Counted from the first letter of the stretch, positions 1 through 9,717 are shown. The stretch: 64,000 nt of DNA from JAXLQL01 sp046331625 (GCA_046331625.1 JAXLQL010000004.1:310001-374000); one strand, 5' to 3'. Numbers and translations: made by a program. The notes: generated by a model from the sequence alone, not told the origin.

Positions 1-606
1 GCGCCCCATGGTCATGATGAACGGTCCGTAGTTTTCGTTGTCGAATCGGGTTCCGTCGTTGCTCTTGACGAATGCTTTGGGATTGTAAGCCCGCGCCGAC
101 GAAACCGGCTTGATCCGGCCCTTCGAGTTCTTCTTCCACCAATCGGCCTGGTAGGCACGGCCGTTCTTGAACCACACGCGATACTTCTCGATGTCCTTGC
201 GCTTGAGGTAGCGGGCCCGTTCCTCTTCGCTGTCCACCTTGACTCCGACGTCCGACAGCACCCGCCCGAACATCATCTCGAGCTCCCGGGGCAGCACATT
301 CACCGTAACTCCGAACTGCTGGCAGAGCTCGTTCACCACGCACACGAACAGGGCGTAAACCGCGGGCTGGCGTCCGCGTTCCATCTTTCCGCTCCGCTGA
401 CAGTTCTTCAGCCAGTAGTCGGTGACGAAGTAGAGGTCGGCGTGGATCAGGGCGCGCGCGAAATCGTCGCCCGCGGCGCGATTGTAGGAGCCGACCAGGA
501 AGTCGATCCTCTTGAGGATCTGATCGTTGTTCCGGATGGCGAACGTCACGCTGCTGTCTTTTTCCCATTGCGCGAGCGTGGGCACCGAATTGTATTGGAT
601 GGGCAT
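1..606 (-). CDS. uncharacterised protein, 3' end outside window
   Basis: An open frame runs from an ATG at 606 through the left edge without a stop, giving the first 202 residues. A Shine-Dalgarno-like GAGGA lies about 9 bases before the ATG. The protein starts MPIQYNSVPTLAQWEK and has no signal peptide or membrane segment. It is rich in charged and aromatic residues (RYLKRKDIEKYRVWFKNGR near residue 143) and ends in view at NENYGPFIMTMGR. I do not recognise the family. The small ORF at 625-822 lies just upstream on the same strand, so the two may be co-transcribed. The plus strand opposite holds only a shadow frame. Confidence 0.6.
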   Translation of the reverse strand, partial: MPIQYNSVPTLAQWEKDSSVTFAIRNNDQILKRIDFLVGSYNRAAGDDFARALIHADLYFVTDYWLKNCQRSGKMERGRQPAVYALFVCVVNELCQQFGVTVNVLPRELEMMFGRVLSDVGVKVDSEEERARYLKRKDIEKYRVWFKNGRAYQADWWKKNSKGRIKPVSSARAYNPKAFVKSNDGTRFDNENYGPFIMTMGR

Positions 607-624
607 TTTCGTAATTCCTCGCTT

Positions 625-822
625 TCACTTCGATAGCGATTTCTCGAGGTGAAACCTCTCATCGCTCGTGGGATTGTGTTTTCTCTCCGGAGACTGGGCG
701 CTCCGGAATCTGCGGCTCAGATGTTCCATCCGCGCCGTGATCTCATCGCGCCGTAGCGGCTCCACCGCGCGCCCTGGCGCCAGCAACAACTCGAGAACCG
801 GATCGTTTTGAACTCTCGTCAT
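625..822 (-). CDS. small hypothetical protein (65 aa)
   Basis: This 65-residue ORF ends 18 bases before the start of the partial gene on the same strand. The ATG at 822 is preceded by AGAGGAAC at suitable spacing. The product (MTRVQNDPVLELLLAPGRA...) is charged and probably cytoplasmic, with no membrane segment or recognised motif. Support comes from the ribosome binding site and the tight spacing only. It could also be part of a leader for the downstream gene. Confidence 0.4.
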   Translation of the reverse strand: MTRVQNDPVLELLLAPGRAVEPLRRDEITARMEHLSRRFRSAQSPERKHNPTSDERFHLEKSLSK

Positions 823-1073
823 TGGTTTGTTCCTCTGGCCTCATCCACGTAAGCGACACTCCCGGCGGAATCCCGTCAGGGATTCTTCGGGGGTACGCAG
901 CGAGGAGTCTCCCCTACCCCTTTTTCGGCCAACTCTGACAGCCACACCCGCGAACGGGGTTATGGCCTCGAACGCGTTTCCCCAGTACCTTCGTCAGTGA
1001 GACACAACACGACCGGCCCACCCCCAAACACACAAAAACTGGCCGGCTGATGCGTCCGCAGTAGGAGGAGACC

Positions 1074-3860
1074 ATGCGCTCGGTTTTGAGCACGCTCGCC
1101 TTTTCCCTTCCCATCGCGGCTGCGGTCTACGAGGTTGGTCCTGGAAAATCATTGAGTTCATTGGGGCAAGTCCCCTGGACTACGCTCCAGCCCGGAGACA
1201 CCGTCAAAATTTACTGGCGATCCACCCCGTATCAGGAGAAGTTCGTCATCGCGCGTTCCGGTACTGCCGCCGCGCCGATCGTCATTCAAGGAATCCCCGA
1301 TTCGAGTGGAGCGCTACCCATCATTGAGGGTAACGGCGCGGTCACGGTGCCAGGAGTTAACTTCTGGAACGAAAACCGCGGCTTGATCAAGGTGGGCGGC
1401 GCCAACATCCCATCTGACTCGAACCCCGGCTACATCCGCATCGAGAGTTTACAGGTGCAAGGCGCCCGGTCTCCGAACCCGTTTCGCACCTTCGCTGGGA
1501 ACGCGAGTTCCTATCAGGACAATGCCGCCGGCATCTATGTGGAAGGCGGCCACGACGTGACCGTCTATCGATGCATCGTCCGCGACAACGGAAACGGCAT
1601 CTTCGTGGCGAGTAACTACGGCAGCACGCAGAACATCTTGCTCGATTCCAATTACATCTACGGCAACGGCAATGTGGGCAGCGGATACGAGCACAATACT
1701 TACACCGAAGCTCTGGGTATGACTTACCAGTTCAACCGCTTCGGTCCGCTCAAGGCCGGCGCCGGAGGCAACAACCTCAAAGACCGGTCGGCGGGGCTCG
1801 TGGTCCGCTACAACTGGATCGAGGAAGGTAACCGCCAACTCGACCTGGTGGAAACCGGCGTCGCTTCCTGGCGCGGCGATCCGCGGTATTCGCAGACCTT
1901 CGTCTACGGCAACATCCTCATCGAGAACGACGTCAGCGACAACTCGCAGATTGTCCACTATGGCGGCGACAGCGGCGACACCACCACGTATCGCCACGGC
2001 ACACTCTTCTTCTACGACAACACGGTGATCTCGAACCGGTCGAGCAACACGACACTGATGCGGCTGTCCTCGATGCAGGAGTCGGCCGATGTCCGCAACA
2101 ACATCGTCTTTCCCACCAAGGCCGGCTACGCGCTCTACATCTTGGACGACACCGGCGTGGCGGATCTCCGAAACAACTGGCTCCGCCAAGGGTGGCAAGC
2201 CAAAGGCAGTGGAGCCGGTGGCGCGGGCGTGGTGAACAATCTCGGAGGCAATCTCGCCGGGACCGATCCAGCGCTGGCTTCGCTGGCGGCGCAGGACTAC
2301 CGCCCGCTCTCGACTTCGCCCGTAGCGGGCGCGGCTACGGCGGCCCATGCGTACACTGCCGGCAATCCGGTGCAGTTCGAGTACGCGAAGCACCAGGCAT
2401 CGGCTTCGCGGACCTCACTGGCCGACATCGGCGCGCTCGCGGCGCCTACCGTGCAGCCACCGCCGCCTCCGCCACCCACGATCGCGGTCTCTCCGGTATC
2501 GCTGACATTCGGGGCAACCGCGGGCGGCACGAATCCGGCTTCGCAGACCGTGAACGTCAGCAACACTGGCGGGGGAACTCTCACCTGGACCCCAAGTACG
2601 GGCCAGCCCTGGATCACCATCACGCCAGCCGCCACCTCCTTCCAGGTGGCCCTTTCAATCGCCGGTTTGAGCGCAGCCACCTACAACGGATCGATCACCG
2701 TGTCCGCTGCGGGCGCCACCAACACACCCGTTACGATTCCCGTAACGCTCAACTTGGCCGCCGCGCCGCCACCTCCGGTCGCGACGACGGTCTTCAAAGA
2801 GGACTTCGAAACGCTCAGCGAGTACGATTACACGCCACCGGCTCACAACCGCGTGCTGTATCCGGAAGGTTTGTACACCATCGGAACCAACCCCAACGGC
2901 GTACACAACCTCTTCTGCTCGTTCGGCGACCACACTACCGGCAGCGGCCGCATGATGATCGTCAACGGGCGCAGCGTTGCGAACTCGGTCTGGTCGCGTA
3001 AGTTCGCCTCGCTCGTGCCAGGGCGTCAATACCAGTTGCGCGCGTTCGCCGCCAGTGTCTACAGCGTCGGCGCCGCACAGATCCAGGCATTCGTGGGCGG
3101 CCAAGGGCTCACCCCGGCCGCGACTCTCGATCTCAACATCGTTCCCGCGGGCACGCTGTGCCCGCAAGCGATCACAGCGAAGTGGAGCCAGATTCTGGTC
3201 ACGTTCAATGCGCCCGCCAACGCCGCAACAACGCCGGTGACCATCGATATCCGCGATCTTTCCACCGTCGCCCAGGGCAATGACTTCGTCCTCGACGATA
3301 TCGAACTGATCGATGCCACCAGCGCATCCACCGTGTTCAAAGAGGACTTCGAAACCCTCAGTGAGTATGACTATACGCCACCCGTTCACAATCGCGTCCT
3401 TTACCCGGAAGGCCTCTACACGATCGGAGTCAACCCCAACGGGGTCCACAATCTCTTCTGCGGATTCGGCGACCATACGACTGGCTCGGGCCGTATGATG
3501 ATCGCCAACGGACGAAGCGTTGCCAACTCCGTTTGGTCGCGAAAATTCTCGGGGCTGCTTCCGAATCGGCAATACAAGGTCAGAGTGTTTGCCGCCAGCG
3601 TCTACCAAGTGGGCGCCGCGGATCTGCTGTTCCGCATCAACGGCGCCGCGGGCACGTCACAGACGCTCGACGTGAACATCGTGCCCGTGGGCACATCGTG
3701 TCCACAGGCAATCACGCCGAAATGGAAGGAAATCTCGACGCTGTTTACCGCTCCTTCCACCGCTGCAACCGTCCCCGTCATTATCGACATTATCGATCGC
3801 TCCACCGTCGCCCAGGGCAATGACTTCGTCCTCGACGACATTGAATTGATCCTGCAATAG
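1074..3860 (+). CDS. secreted right-handed beta-helix protein with BACON-like domain and duplicated C-terminal domain
   Basis: 928 residues, with AGGAGGAG a few bases before the ATG. Residues 1-17 form a signal peptide. Residues about 20-430 are rich in Asn/Gly repeats (RDNGNGIFV, LDSNYIYGNGN, VRYNWIEEGN) typical of pectate-lyase-like parallel beta-helices. A Pro linker (PPPPPPP near 460) leads to a BACON/Ig-like domain (about 470-560). Then come two copies of a domain of about 178 residues (571-752 and 753-927), each starting VFKEDFETLSEYDYTPP and ending GNDFVLDDIEL, the latter typical of galactose-binding-like beta-sandwiches. The protein is likely extracellular and carbohydrate-directed. 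I cannot assign catalysis, and lyase activity is only an inference from the fold. Confidence 0.85.
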   Translation: MRSVLSTLAFSLPIAAAVYEVGPGKSLSSLGQVPWTTLQPGDTVKIYWRSTPYQEKFVIARSGTAAAPIVIQGIPDSSGALPIIEGNGAVTVPGVNFWNENRGLIKVGGANIPSDSNPGYIRIESLQVQGARSPNPFRTFAGNASSYQDNAAGIYVEGGHDVTVYRCIVRDNGNGIFVASNYGSTQNILLDSNYIYGNGNVGSGYEHNTYTEALGMTYQFNRFGPLKAGAGGNNLKDRSAGLVVRYNWIEEGNRQLDLVETGVASWRGDPRYSQTFVYGNILIENDVSDNSQIVHYGGDSGDTTTYRHGTLFFYDNTVISNRSSNTTLMRLSSMQESADVRNNIVFPTKAGYALYILDDTGVADLRNNWLRQGWQAKGSGAGGAGVVNNLGGNLAGTDPALASLAAQDYRPLSTSPVAGAATAAHAYTAGNPVQFEYAKHQASASRTSLADIGALAAPTVQPPPPPPPTIAVSPVSLTFGATAGGTNPASQTVNVSNTGGGTLTWTPSTGQPWITITPAATSFQVALSIAGLSAATYNGSITVSAAGATNTPVTIPVTLNLAAAPPPPVATTVFKEDFETLSEYDYTPPAHNRVLYPEGLYTIGTNPNGVHNLFCSFGDHTTGSGRMMIVNGRSVANSVWSRKFASLVPGRQYQLRAFAASVYSVGAAQIQAFVGGQGLTPAATLDLNIVPAGTLCPQAITAKWSQILVTFNAPANAATTPVTIDIRDLSTVAQGNDFVLDDIELIDATSASTVFKEDFETLSEYDYTPPVHNRVLYPEGLYTIGVNPNGVHNLFCGFGDHTTGSGRMMIANGRSVANSVWSRKFSGLLPNRQYKVRVFAASVYQVGAADLLFRINGAAGTSQTLDVNIVPVGTSCPQAITPKWKEISTLFTAPSTAATVPVIIDIIDRSTVAQGNDFVLDDIELILQ

Positions 3861-3874
3861 CACCACCCTCGCCC

Positions 3875-3893
3875 GGCCCGGCTTGCCGGGCCT
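3875..3893. other. GC-rich palindrome between two secreted-protein genes
   Basis: GGCCCGGC and GCCGGGCC are separated by two bases just after the beta-helix gene. No T-tract follows directly, so it is at best a weak terminator or mRNA 3'-end hairpin. The rest of the 3861-4067 spacer shows nothing recognisable beyond the next gene's leader. Confidence 0.35.
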
Positions 3894-4067
3894 GCGCTCG
3901 TTGCATTTGTTAACAGACTGTGTCATCCTGCATCCAATCCGCTTCCGAGCGGACTCAGCAAACAACGGGAGGTACCGGATTCGTCCGGCACAACGATCAG
4001 TGGCCGTCCTCAATCTCGCGGGATTCATTTCCGCTCAACAGTTCAAACTCTAAGAAAGGCGATCGAG

Positions 4068-7000
4068 ATGAGAATCTGGAACGTGGCATTAGCCGCATTA
4101 TCGATGTTTTCGCTCGGCGTTTTGCAGGCGCAGGAGTATCGAGGAAGGGTACAAGGGGTGGTCACAGACCCCAGCAAGGCGCCGGTTGTCGGCGCCAAAG
4201 TCACGCTGCGCAATGCCGAAACAGGCACTGAGACGCAAACGGAAAGTGACGCGACCGGCAAATACCGGTTCGACTTCGTTCTCCCCGGAAACTACAACCT
4301 CAGCGCGGAAAGCGCCGGCTTCAGCAAGGCCAATCGCGAAGGGGTGGCCGTGCTCACCCGAGGTGACGTCACGCTCGATATTCAACTCGCCATCGGCAAC
4401 GTGGCCGAAACGGTCAACGTGGAAGCCGAAGGCGCGCGCGTGGAGTTCAACACTTCCACGATGAACACTACTGTTCAAGGCCAGCTGCTCAAGGATGTGC
4501 CGGTGCTGGCGCGCAATCCATTCACGCTCGCGCTGCTCAACCCGGCGGTGATCAACCGCTACTGGGATGTGGCGCACCGCAATCCGTTCTACATGTGGTC
4601 CTCGAACGGACTCGATGTGGGCGGCGCCACCGGCGGCAAGAACGACATGCTGCTCGATGGCGTGCCGCTCGGCTACGCCGCGCGCGGATCCTACAACGCT
4701 TCGATGGACGCGGTGCAGGAAGTGAGCGTGCAGCAGAACTCCGTCGACGCCGAGTTCGGCTTCTCGGCCGGCGGCGTGCTCAACCTCTCGATGAAGACCG
4801 GCACCAATGACTGGCACGGTCTCGCCTACTACTTCGGACGCAACCCGGCGCTCAACGCGATGACCAACCGCATTTCGCGCGAGCCGAGCGTGGTCCGCAA
4901 TCACACCTGGGGCGGCACGCTTTCGAACGCCATCAAGAAGAACAAGATCTTCTCGTTCTTCTCCTACGAACAATGGCGGACCACGCAGCCGCAAACCACC
5001 CAGAACACACTTCCCACGGATCTCGAACGCAACGGCGATTTCTCGCAAACCAAGACGCCGTCGGGCGCGATCCGGCCGATCTTCGATCCGCTCACCACGC
5101 AGTTCGACGCCGCCACACAGGCCGTGACGCGGACTCCGTTCGCCGGGAATATCCTGCCGCAGTCGCGCATCAATCCCACCGGCCGCAAGATCATGAATGA
5201 CCTGTGGAAGCCGAACACGCTCGGCAACGACATCACGGGCGTCAACAACTACTCGAAGACCTACTCCTGGTGGATCAAGTACTGGAACATCAGCGAGCGC
5301 GTGGACTGGAACATCACCGACAACATCCGAGCCTACGCGCGATTCTCGAAGTACGAAACGCGGCTCGACAATCCCAACCACGGCGGTACGATCGCGGTTC
5401 GCTCCGACAACGGCGGCATCATGGATGCGCTGAATTCCGCTGGCGACATCCTCTGGATCAAGTCGCCCAACACGACAGTCAATGTCCGCTTCGGCGCAAC
5501 CTATCTCGAAGACGATTACGATTCGCAGTGGGCCAAGGTCCCGGAGAGCGTGTGGGCCGGCTTCTGGCCGAGCGGCTGGTACAAGCCTGTTCTCGCCGCG
5601 CTGCCGGGAGTTTACTATCCCAACTTCAACTTCAACGGCAACGGCGGCGTGAGCACCGGCATCGGTAGCTGGTGGCAGGTGCACGGCCGCGTGCTCAACT
5701 GGCAAGCGAGCGTTTCGAACACGCGCGGCAAACACAACCTGAAATATGGTTGGCAGCTCCGTCACTCGTTCGACTTCAACGGCAGCCCCGGACCCGGCAG
5801 CTTCGGATTCAACTCCGTCGACACGGGCCGCACGTTCATCAATCACCAACCGGCGCAGGAAGGCAACATGTTCGCCTCAGCGCTGCTCGGCGTGGTGAAC
5901 TCCGGCAACGGCAACATCAACCCGTTGTTCCAGAGCAACTATCAGCAGTGGGGCGCTTTCGTGCAAGACGATTTCAAGCTGAGCCGGCGCGTCACGTTGA
6001 ACCTCGGTCTCCGGTGGGAACTCGAGACTTCGCCCGCGGACAAGAACCGCATCTTCTCGCGTTATCTCGACCTGACCAACGCGATTCCGGAATTCCAGGG
6101 CGCTGGCGCTCCGAAGATTCCGGCTTCGGTGACTGCGCTCGGCAAGGTGGATTACAAGTTCAACGGAGCCTGGATCTTCACCGACAATCAAAACCCGCGT
6201 GTCTACCCGGCGGTGTGGAGCGTGCTGCCGCGCGTCGGCATCGCTTTCCGCATCAGCGACACGAGCGCTCTCCGGGCCGGTTATGCGCGGTACGCGGTTC
6301 CGTTCAAGGGCGCCTGGACCGAGGGCTTCTCGATTCCTCGCGACGGCTACTCGGAGAACACCAGCGTCCTCTCGCCACTCGAAGGCAAGCCCCGCGCCAC
6401 GATCGACGATCCGTTCCCGGCCAGCAATCCACTGCGCGCTCCGGTCGGCAACGGCTATGGACGCTACACCAACCTCGGCAACAGCCCGAATTGGTTCTAC
6501 CAGGACCTGAAACGGCCAATCAACGACCGCTTCAACGTGTCTTATCAGAAGATGCTGCCTGGCGGACTGGTGACCGACACGACTTTCTTCATGAACTTCG
6601 GCCACCACATTCTGGGACCCAGCATGTGGGGCGGCGAGTACGCTATCAACCGCAACATGGTTGACCCGGCCATCGTCTATTCACAGAAGGCGCTCGTCGA
6701 TGCTCGCGTCGACAACCCGTTCTACAACGTCCTCACGGTGGACAAGTTCCCGGGCAACCTCCGCACGCAACCGCAGGTGGCGGCGCGCCAACTGCTGCGC
6801 CCGTATCCGCAATACGGCGACCTCAGCGAGCGGCTGACGCCGGACCGCTACAACCGCTACTACGCCCTGCAGTTCAAGCTCGAACGCAGCTTCCGCAACG
6901 GCTTGAGCTTCCTGTTCGGCTACAACTACAACCGCGAGTATCGCGCCGAATGGTTCAACGACATTGCTCAATACTCGAACACCTACAGCTTGTTCGATAC

Positions 7001-7517
7001 GCGCGATCCTCGGCACAACGTCCGGCTGGCGGGCACGTACGAGTTGCCTTTCGGGCGCGGGCGCAAATACCTATCGAGCGTCAACCGTTTGGCCGATGCC
7101 GTGATCGGTGGCTGGCGCACCAGCCACATCTTCATGTACAACAACGGCTCGATGCTGACCTTCGGAGCCATGACCGCTTCCGGCGATCCGAAAGTCAGCA
7201 GCCCGGGTCCGAACGGTTGGTTCGACACAACGAAGTTCTCGATCCTGCCTGCCTACACGCCCCGCACGAATCCCTGGTATTACGAGGGCGTTCGCGGACC
7301 CGGCTTCGGACAGCTCGACTCGACGCTTTCGAAGGACTTCCGGATCACCGAAAAGCAGCGCTTCGAATTGCGCATCGAGACGTACAACACCACCAATCAC
7401 TTCGTGCCTTCGAATCCGACGATGGGTGTGACATCGTCGACTTTCGGGAAGAGCACGTGGATCTTCGGCGGAAACTACGGACGCGAAGTGCAGTACACGC
7501 TGCGGTACCTGTTCTAG
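4068..7517 (+). CDS. TonB-dependent receptor-like outer membrane protein (Oar type)
   Basis: 1149 residues. A signal peptide (about 1-21) precedes a carboxypeptidase-regulatory-like beta-sandwich (about 25-110; GRVQGVVTDPSKAPVVGAKV, FDFVLPGNYNLSAESAGF). A plug-like region (about 120-260, including NDMLLDGVPLGYA) and a long beta-barrel rich in aromatic/Asn strands follow, ending with a terminal aromatic (TLRYLF). This architecture is very common in Acidobacteria and resembles myxobacterial Oar. It probably sits in the outer membrane for uptake or surface binding of large polymers; the substrate is unknown. A strong terminator follows. A second, divergent member of the family is at 36719-40066. 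Confidence 0.9.
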   Translation: MRIWNVALAALSMFSLGVLQAQEYRGRVQGVVTDPSKAPVVGAKVTLRNAETGTETQTESDATGKYRFDFVLPGNYNLSAESAGFSKANREGVAVLTRGDVTLDIQLAIGNVAETVNVEAEGARVEFNTSTMNTTVQGQLLKDVPVLARNPFTLALLNPAVINRYWDVAHRNPFYMWSSNGLDVGGATGGKNDMLLDGVPLGYAARGSYNASMDAVQEVSVQQNSVDAEFGFSAGGVLNLSMKTGTNDWHGLAYYFGRNPALNAMTNRISREPSVVRNHTWGGTLSNAIKKNKIFSFFSYEQWRTTQPQTTQNTLPTDLERNGDFSQTKTPSGAIRPIFDPLTTQFDAATQAVTRTPFAGNILPQSRINPTGRKIMNDLWKPNTLGNDITGVNNYSKTYSWWIKYWNISERVDWNITDNIRAYARFSKYETRLDNPNHGGTIAVRSDNGGIMDALNSAGDILWIKSPNTTVNVRFGATYLEDDYDSQWAKVPESVWAGFWPSGWYKPVLAALPGVYYPNFNFNGNGGVSTGIGSWWQVHGRVLNWQASVSNTRGKHNLKYGWQLRHSFDFNGSPGPGSFGFNSVDTGRTFINHQPAQEGNMFASALLGVVNSGNGNINPLFQSNYQQWGAFVQDDFKLSRRVTLNLGLRWELETSPADKNRIFSRYLDLTNAIPEFQGAGAPKIPASVTALGKVDYKFNGAWIFTDNQNPRVYPAVWSVLPRVGIAFRISDTSALRAGYARYAVPFKGAWTEGFSIPRDGYSENTSVLSPLEGKPRATIDDPFPASNPLRAPVGNGYGRYTNLGNSPNWFYQDLKRPINDRFNVSYQKMLPGGLVTDTTFFMNFGHHILGPSMWGGEYAINRNMVDPAIVYSQKALVDARVDNPFYNVLTVDKFPGNLRTQPQVAARQLLRPYPQYGDLSERLTPDRYNRYYALQFKLERSFRNGLSFLFGYNYNREYRAEWFNDIAQYSNTYSLFDTRDPRHNVRLAGTYELPFGRGRKYLSSVNRLADAVIGGWRTSHIFMYNNGSMLTFGAMTASGDPKVSSPGPNGWFDTTKFSILPAYTPRTNPWYYEGVRGPGFGQLDSTLSKDFRITEKQRFELRIETYNTTNHFVPSNPTMGVTSSTFGKSTWIFGGNYGREVQYTLRYLF

Positions 7518-7541
7518 AAGCAAGCTGATCTCGTACATGGG

Positions 7542-7581
7542 CGGCCCGGAGCTTTCGTGCTCCGGGCCGTTTCTTTTTTTT
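7542..7581 (+). terminator. rho-independent terminator of the TonB-receptor gene
   Basis: A perfect 11-bp stem (CGGCCCGGAGC / GCTCCGGGCCG) with a six-base loop is followed by TTTCTTTTTTTT. It starts about 25 bases after the stop codon. Confidence 0.93.
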
Positions 7582-7609
7582 GGCGCGCTCGAGCAAGCGG
7601 ATGCGGTAG

Positions 7610-7922
7610 GCCTGTGTCCGGTGGCCCTCGCTTACACCCGGCGCATCCGGTGATCCCGGTCCCGCCGGCGCGGGTGCGTCATTTCATGGCCACACGTGGC
7701 TCGAACAATTCCCACTGTTGCCGCTTCCTCGCTCCGGCTGGCTTACCTGCACCCGGCGCATCCAGTGATGTGATCTCGCTCCCGCCGGCCCGGTTGCGTC
7801 ATTTCAGTGCCGGACGCCGCTCGAAACAAACCCCACTGTTGCCGCTTCCTCGCTCCGGCTGCCTTACCTGCACCCGGCGCATCCAGTGATCTCGCTCCCG
7901 CCGGCCCGGTTGCGTCATTTCA
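7610..7922. repeat. three-copy tandem repeat, period 115-121 bp
   Basis: A core beginning CACCCGGCGCATCC and ending GGTTGCGTCATTTCA occurs at 7635, 7750 and 7871. The segments between carry a second shared block (CCCACTGTTGCCGCTTCCTC) at about 7710 and 7832. The array fills the spacer between the receptor terminator and the nuclease gene. Frames through it are proline/arginine rich and do not look like a protein. Confidence 0.8.
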
Positions 7923-7972
7923 TAGCTACATGCTTCTAAAGATATGTTTCAAACAATCCGATAAATGCCTGT

Positions 7973-8692
7973 ATGCGCGCCACGCTCCTCTTCCTCCCTG
8001 CCCTCCTGCTGGCCGGCCCCGCCGATCTCGGCCTACCCGCCTGCTCCGGCCCTGCCGAAGAGCTCGCCAATCGCACCGCCTTCGTCCTGTGCCACAGCGC
8101 CGATCGCAAAACCGCCGTCTGGACAGTCTACGAACTTCGCTCCGCGATCCAGACGCCCGCCGCGGCGCGACCCAAGCACTTCCGCCGCGATACGGCGCTC
8201 GCCACTCCCGGCGCCGCGGACTCCGACTACCGAAACTCGGGCTGGGTTCGCGGGCATCTCGTCCCCGCGGCGGATCTGTCCGGCGAGCAGGCTCTTCGCG
8301 ACTCGTTCCTTCTCTCGAATGCCGTGCCACAAGACGGCTCGCTCAACTCCGGCAAATGGCGGCTACTCGAGGATCGCGTCCGCAGCCTGGCTGCCGAAGC
8401 CGACTTCGTCATCGTCTTCACGGGGCCAGTCTTCTGCTCCGATTCTGTCCGCATCGGAGTCAACAACGTTGCGGTTCCGTGTGCCCTCTTCAAGGTCGCC
8501 GTCGCCAGCCGCAACGCGCACCTCACGGCGTACGCCGCGATCCTTCCCAATACCGGCAATCCCACAGAATCACTGCGTTCGTTCTACACCTCCGTCGCCG
8601 AGGTGGAACGCCAAACGGGACTCGACTTCCTGTCCGCCCTTCCCGCTAAAGAGAAAGCCGCGCTCGAAGCCTCCGTCGAACCGATCCCCTGA
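7973..8692 (+). CDS. secreted DNA/RNA non-specific endonuclease (NUC1 family)
   Basis: 239 residues with an N-terminal signal peptide (about 1-14). The catalytic signature is WVRGHLVPAAD, with general-base His95 after Arg93-Gly94. The metal-binding segment is LLSNAVPQDGSLNSGKW (Asn116, Asn125). These match the Serratia-nuclease/EndoG fold (DRGH ... N ... NxGxW), except that the usual acidic or serine residue before RGH is Val92. Expected activity is Mg-dependent cleavage of DNA and RNA outside the cytoplasm, for nutrient scavenging or extracellular DNA turnover. It stands alone between repeat-bearing spacers. Confidence 0.87.
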   Translation: MRATLLFLPALLLAGPADLGLPACSGPAEELANRTAFVLCHSADRKTAVWTVYELRSAIQTPAAARPKHFRRDTALATPGAADSDYRNSGWVRGHLVPAADLSGEQALRDSFLLSNAVPQDGSLNSGKWRLLEDRVRSLAAEADFVIVFTGPVFCSDSVRIGVNNVAVPCALFKVAVASRNAHLTAYAAILPNTGNPTESLRSFYTSVAEVERQTGLDFLSALPAKEKAALEASVEPIP

Positions 8693-8998
8693 TCCAGCGC
8701 CGGCCAGCGCTCGCAACTGACGGCCCTCGGCGCCGTCGTGAGCCACGACGCGTGCATCACGTCAACCCGCGACTGTGCTCCTGCCCAGGTTCCTAGCGAC
8801 CCTCGCCGCAATGGAATGGCGATTCACAGAAGCCATCCCTGAGCCAGCGCCGGCTCTCGCAACTGACAGACCTCGGCGCCGTCGCGGCTCGCGACACTCA
8901 CACCACCGCCATCCCACCGGACTCCCAAGTTCGTCGGCCAGCGCTGGACTTCAGTCCGGATTGAGCCTCATTACTCCGTCACTTGTATTGCGCGAATC
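8693..8998. repeat. gene-free spacer with a direct repeat and a REP-like half site
   Basis: A block beginning CCAGCGCCGG and containing CTCGCAACTGAC occurs at 8693-8749 and again, imperfectly, at 8843-8894. At 8935-8959 lies GCGCTGGACTTCAGTCCGG, which shares the GGACTTCAGTCC core with the REP-like palindromes of the formate dehydrogenase locus. No coding region is visible on either strand. Confidence 0.6.
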
Positions 8999-9631
8999 TC
9001 AGCAACCCAAACGTGACAGCCCGCGGTACTCGATCTTGCGCACTCCGCCAACCGTCGCGTACGACGCAAAGCCCAGCGGCGTGCAGAGGTCTGTATCATC
9101 GAGCCGCAGCGCCACGCGCCGGCCCGTGATATCCACATCGATCACCGCAGCTTCGTCGATCCACGCCCGAATCCGCTGTGCCGTCACCGCCAGGCGAAAC
9201 GCGTACCAGCGCCCCTGCACGAAATCGCGGACCGTCGACGTATCGTTCTCCGAAGCGTCGTCACCGTCGAGGTTCGAGAGCCCCACCACGCTGCCGTCCC
9301 AACCGCCGTTGACCCAGAAGCAATAGGAATCGCCCACCGGAAACGCAAGGCTCGCGAAGAAGTCTTTCCCCTCGAGCCGCGCCGCTTCGAAACGCACCTC
9401 GTAGTCGACGCGCGGCAACGGCGCGCCTGTCCACGCAATGCCCGTCATCCGGCCCTTGCCGAGACGAATGCTACCATCCAATACCTGCACCGAACCTCGG
9501 CCTGGAAACGGCGCCTCTTTCCAACCAGCGAGAGACTTGCCATCGAACAAGGGCGTCCACGCACCCGGCGTTGCCCCGAACAGACCGCTACTCATCAACA
9601 TCATTCCGCGCCGCGTCAAGGGACGTGTCAT
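8999..9631 (-). CDS. secreted DUF1080 (3-keto-disaccharide hydrolase-like) protein
   Basis: 210 residues from the ATG at 9631, chosen because it begins a Tat-like signal (MTRPLTRRGMMLMSS). The mature part starts with the DUF1080 hallmark WTPLFDGKSLAGWKE and continues as a concanavalin-like jelly roll (YEVRFEAARLEGKDFFASL, CFWVNGGWDGSVVGLSNLD, RIRAWIDE). The family binds or hydrolyses 3-keto-glycosides in planctomycetes and acidobacteria. An upstream in-frame start at 9682 would place 17 non-signal-like residues before the Arg-Arg motif, so I reject it. A paralogue is at 61437-62288. It is divergent from the esterase gene. Confidence 0.8.
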   Translation of the reverse strand: MTRPLTRRGMMLMSSGLFGATPGAWTPLFDGKSLAGWKEAPFPGRGSVQVLDGSIRLGKGRMTGIAWTGAPLPRVDYEVRFEAARLEGKDFFASLAFPVGDSYCFWVNGGWDGSVVGLSNLDGDDASENDTSTVRDFVQGRWYAFRLAVTAQRIRAWIDEAAVIDVDITGRRVALRLDDTDLCTPLGFASYATVGGVRKIEYRGLSRLGC

Positions 9632-9717
9632 TGTCGCGTAGTCTCGATTTCCAATGTCGCAGGCGACCCGCCACCGAAGCAAGTGCCTCTGGAGCGGTAT
9701 TCTGTAGGAACCCGCGC

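Noticed and set aside
4098..5849. 583-codon minus-strand frame
   Set aside because: Shadow of the TonB-receptor-type gene with no protein-like features.
7610..7960. Coding frame through the tandem repeat
   Set aside because: The frames are Pro/Arg rich, change with repeat length, and lack a ribosome binding site.
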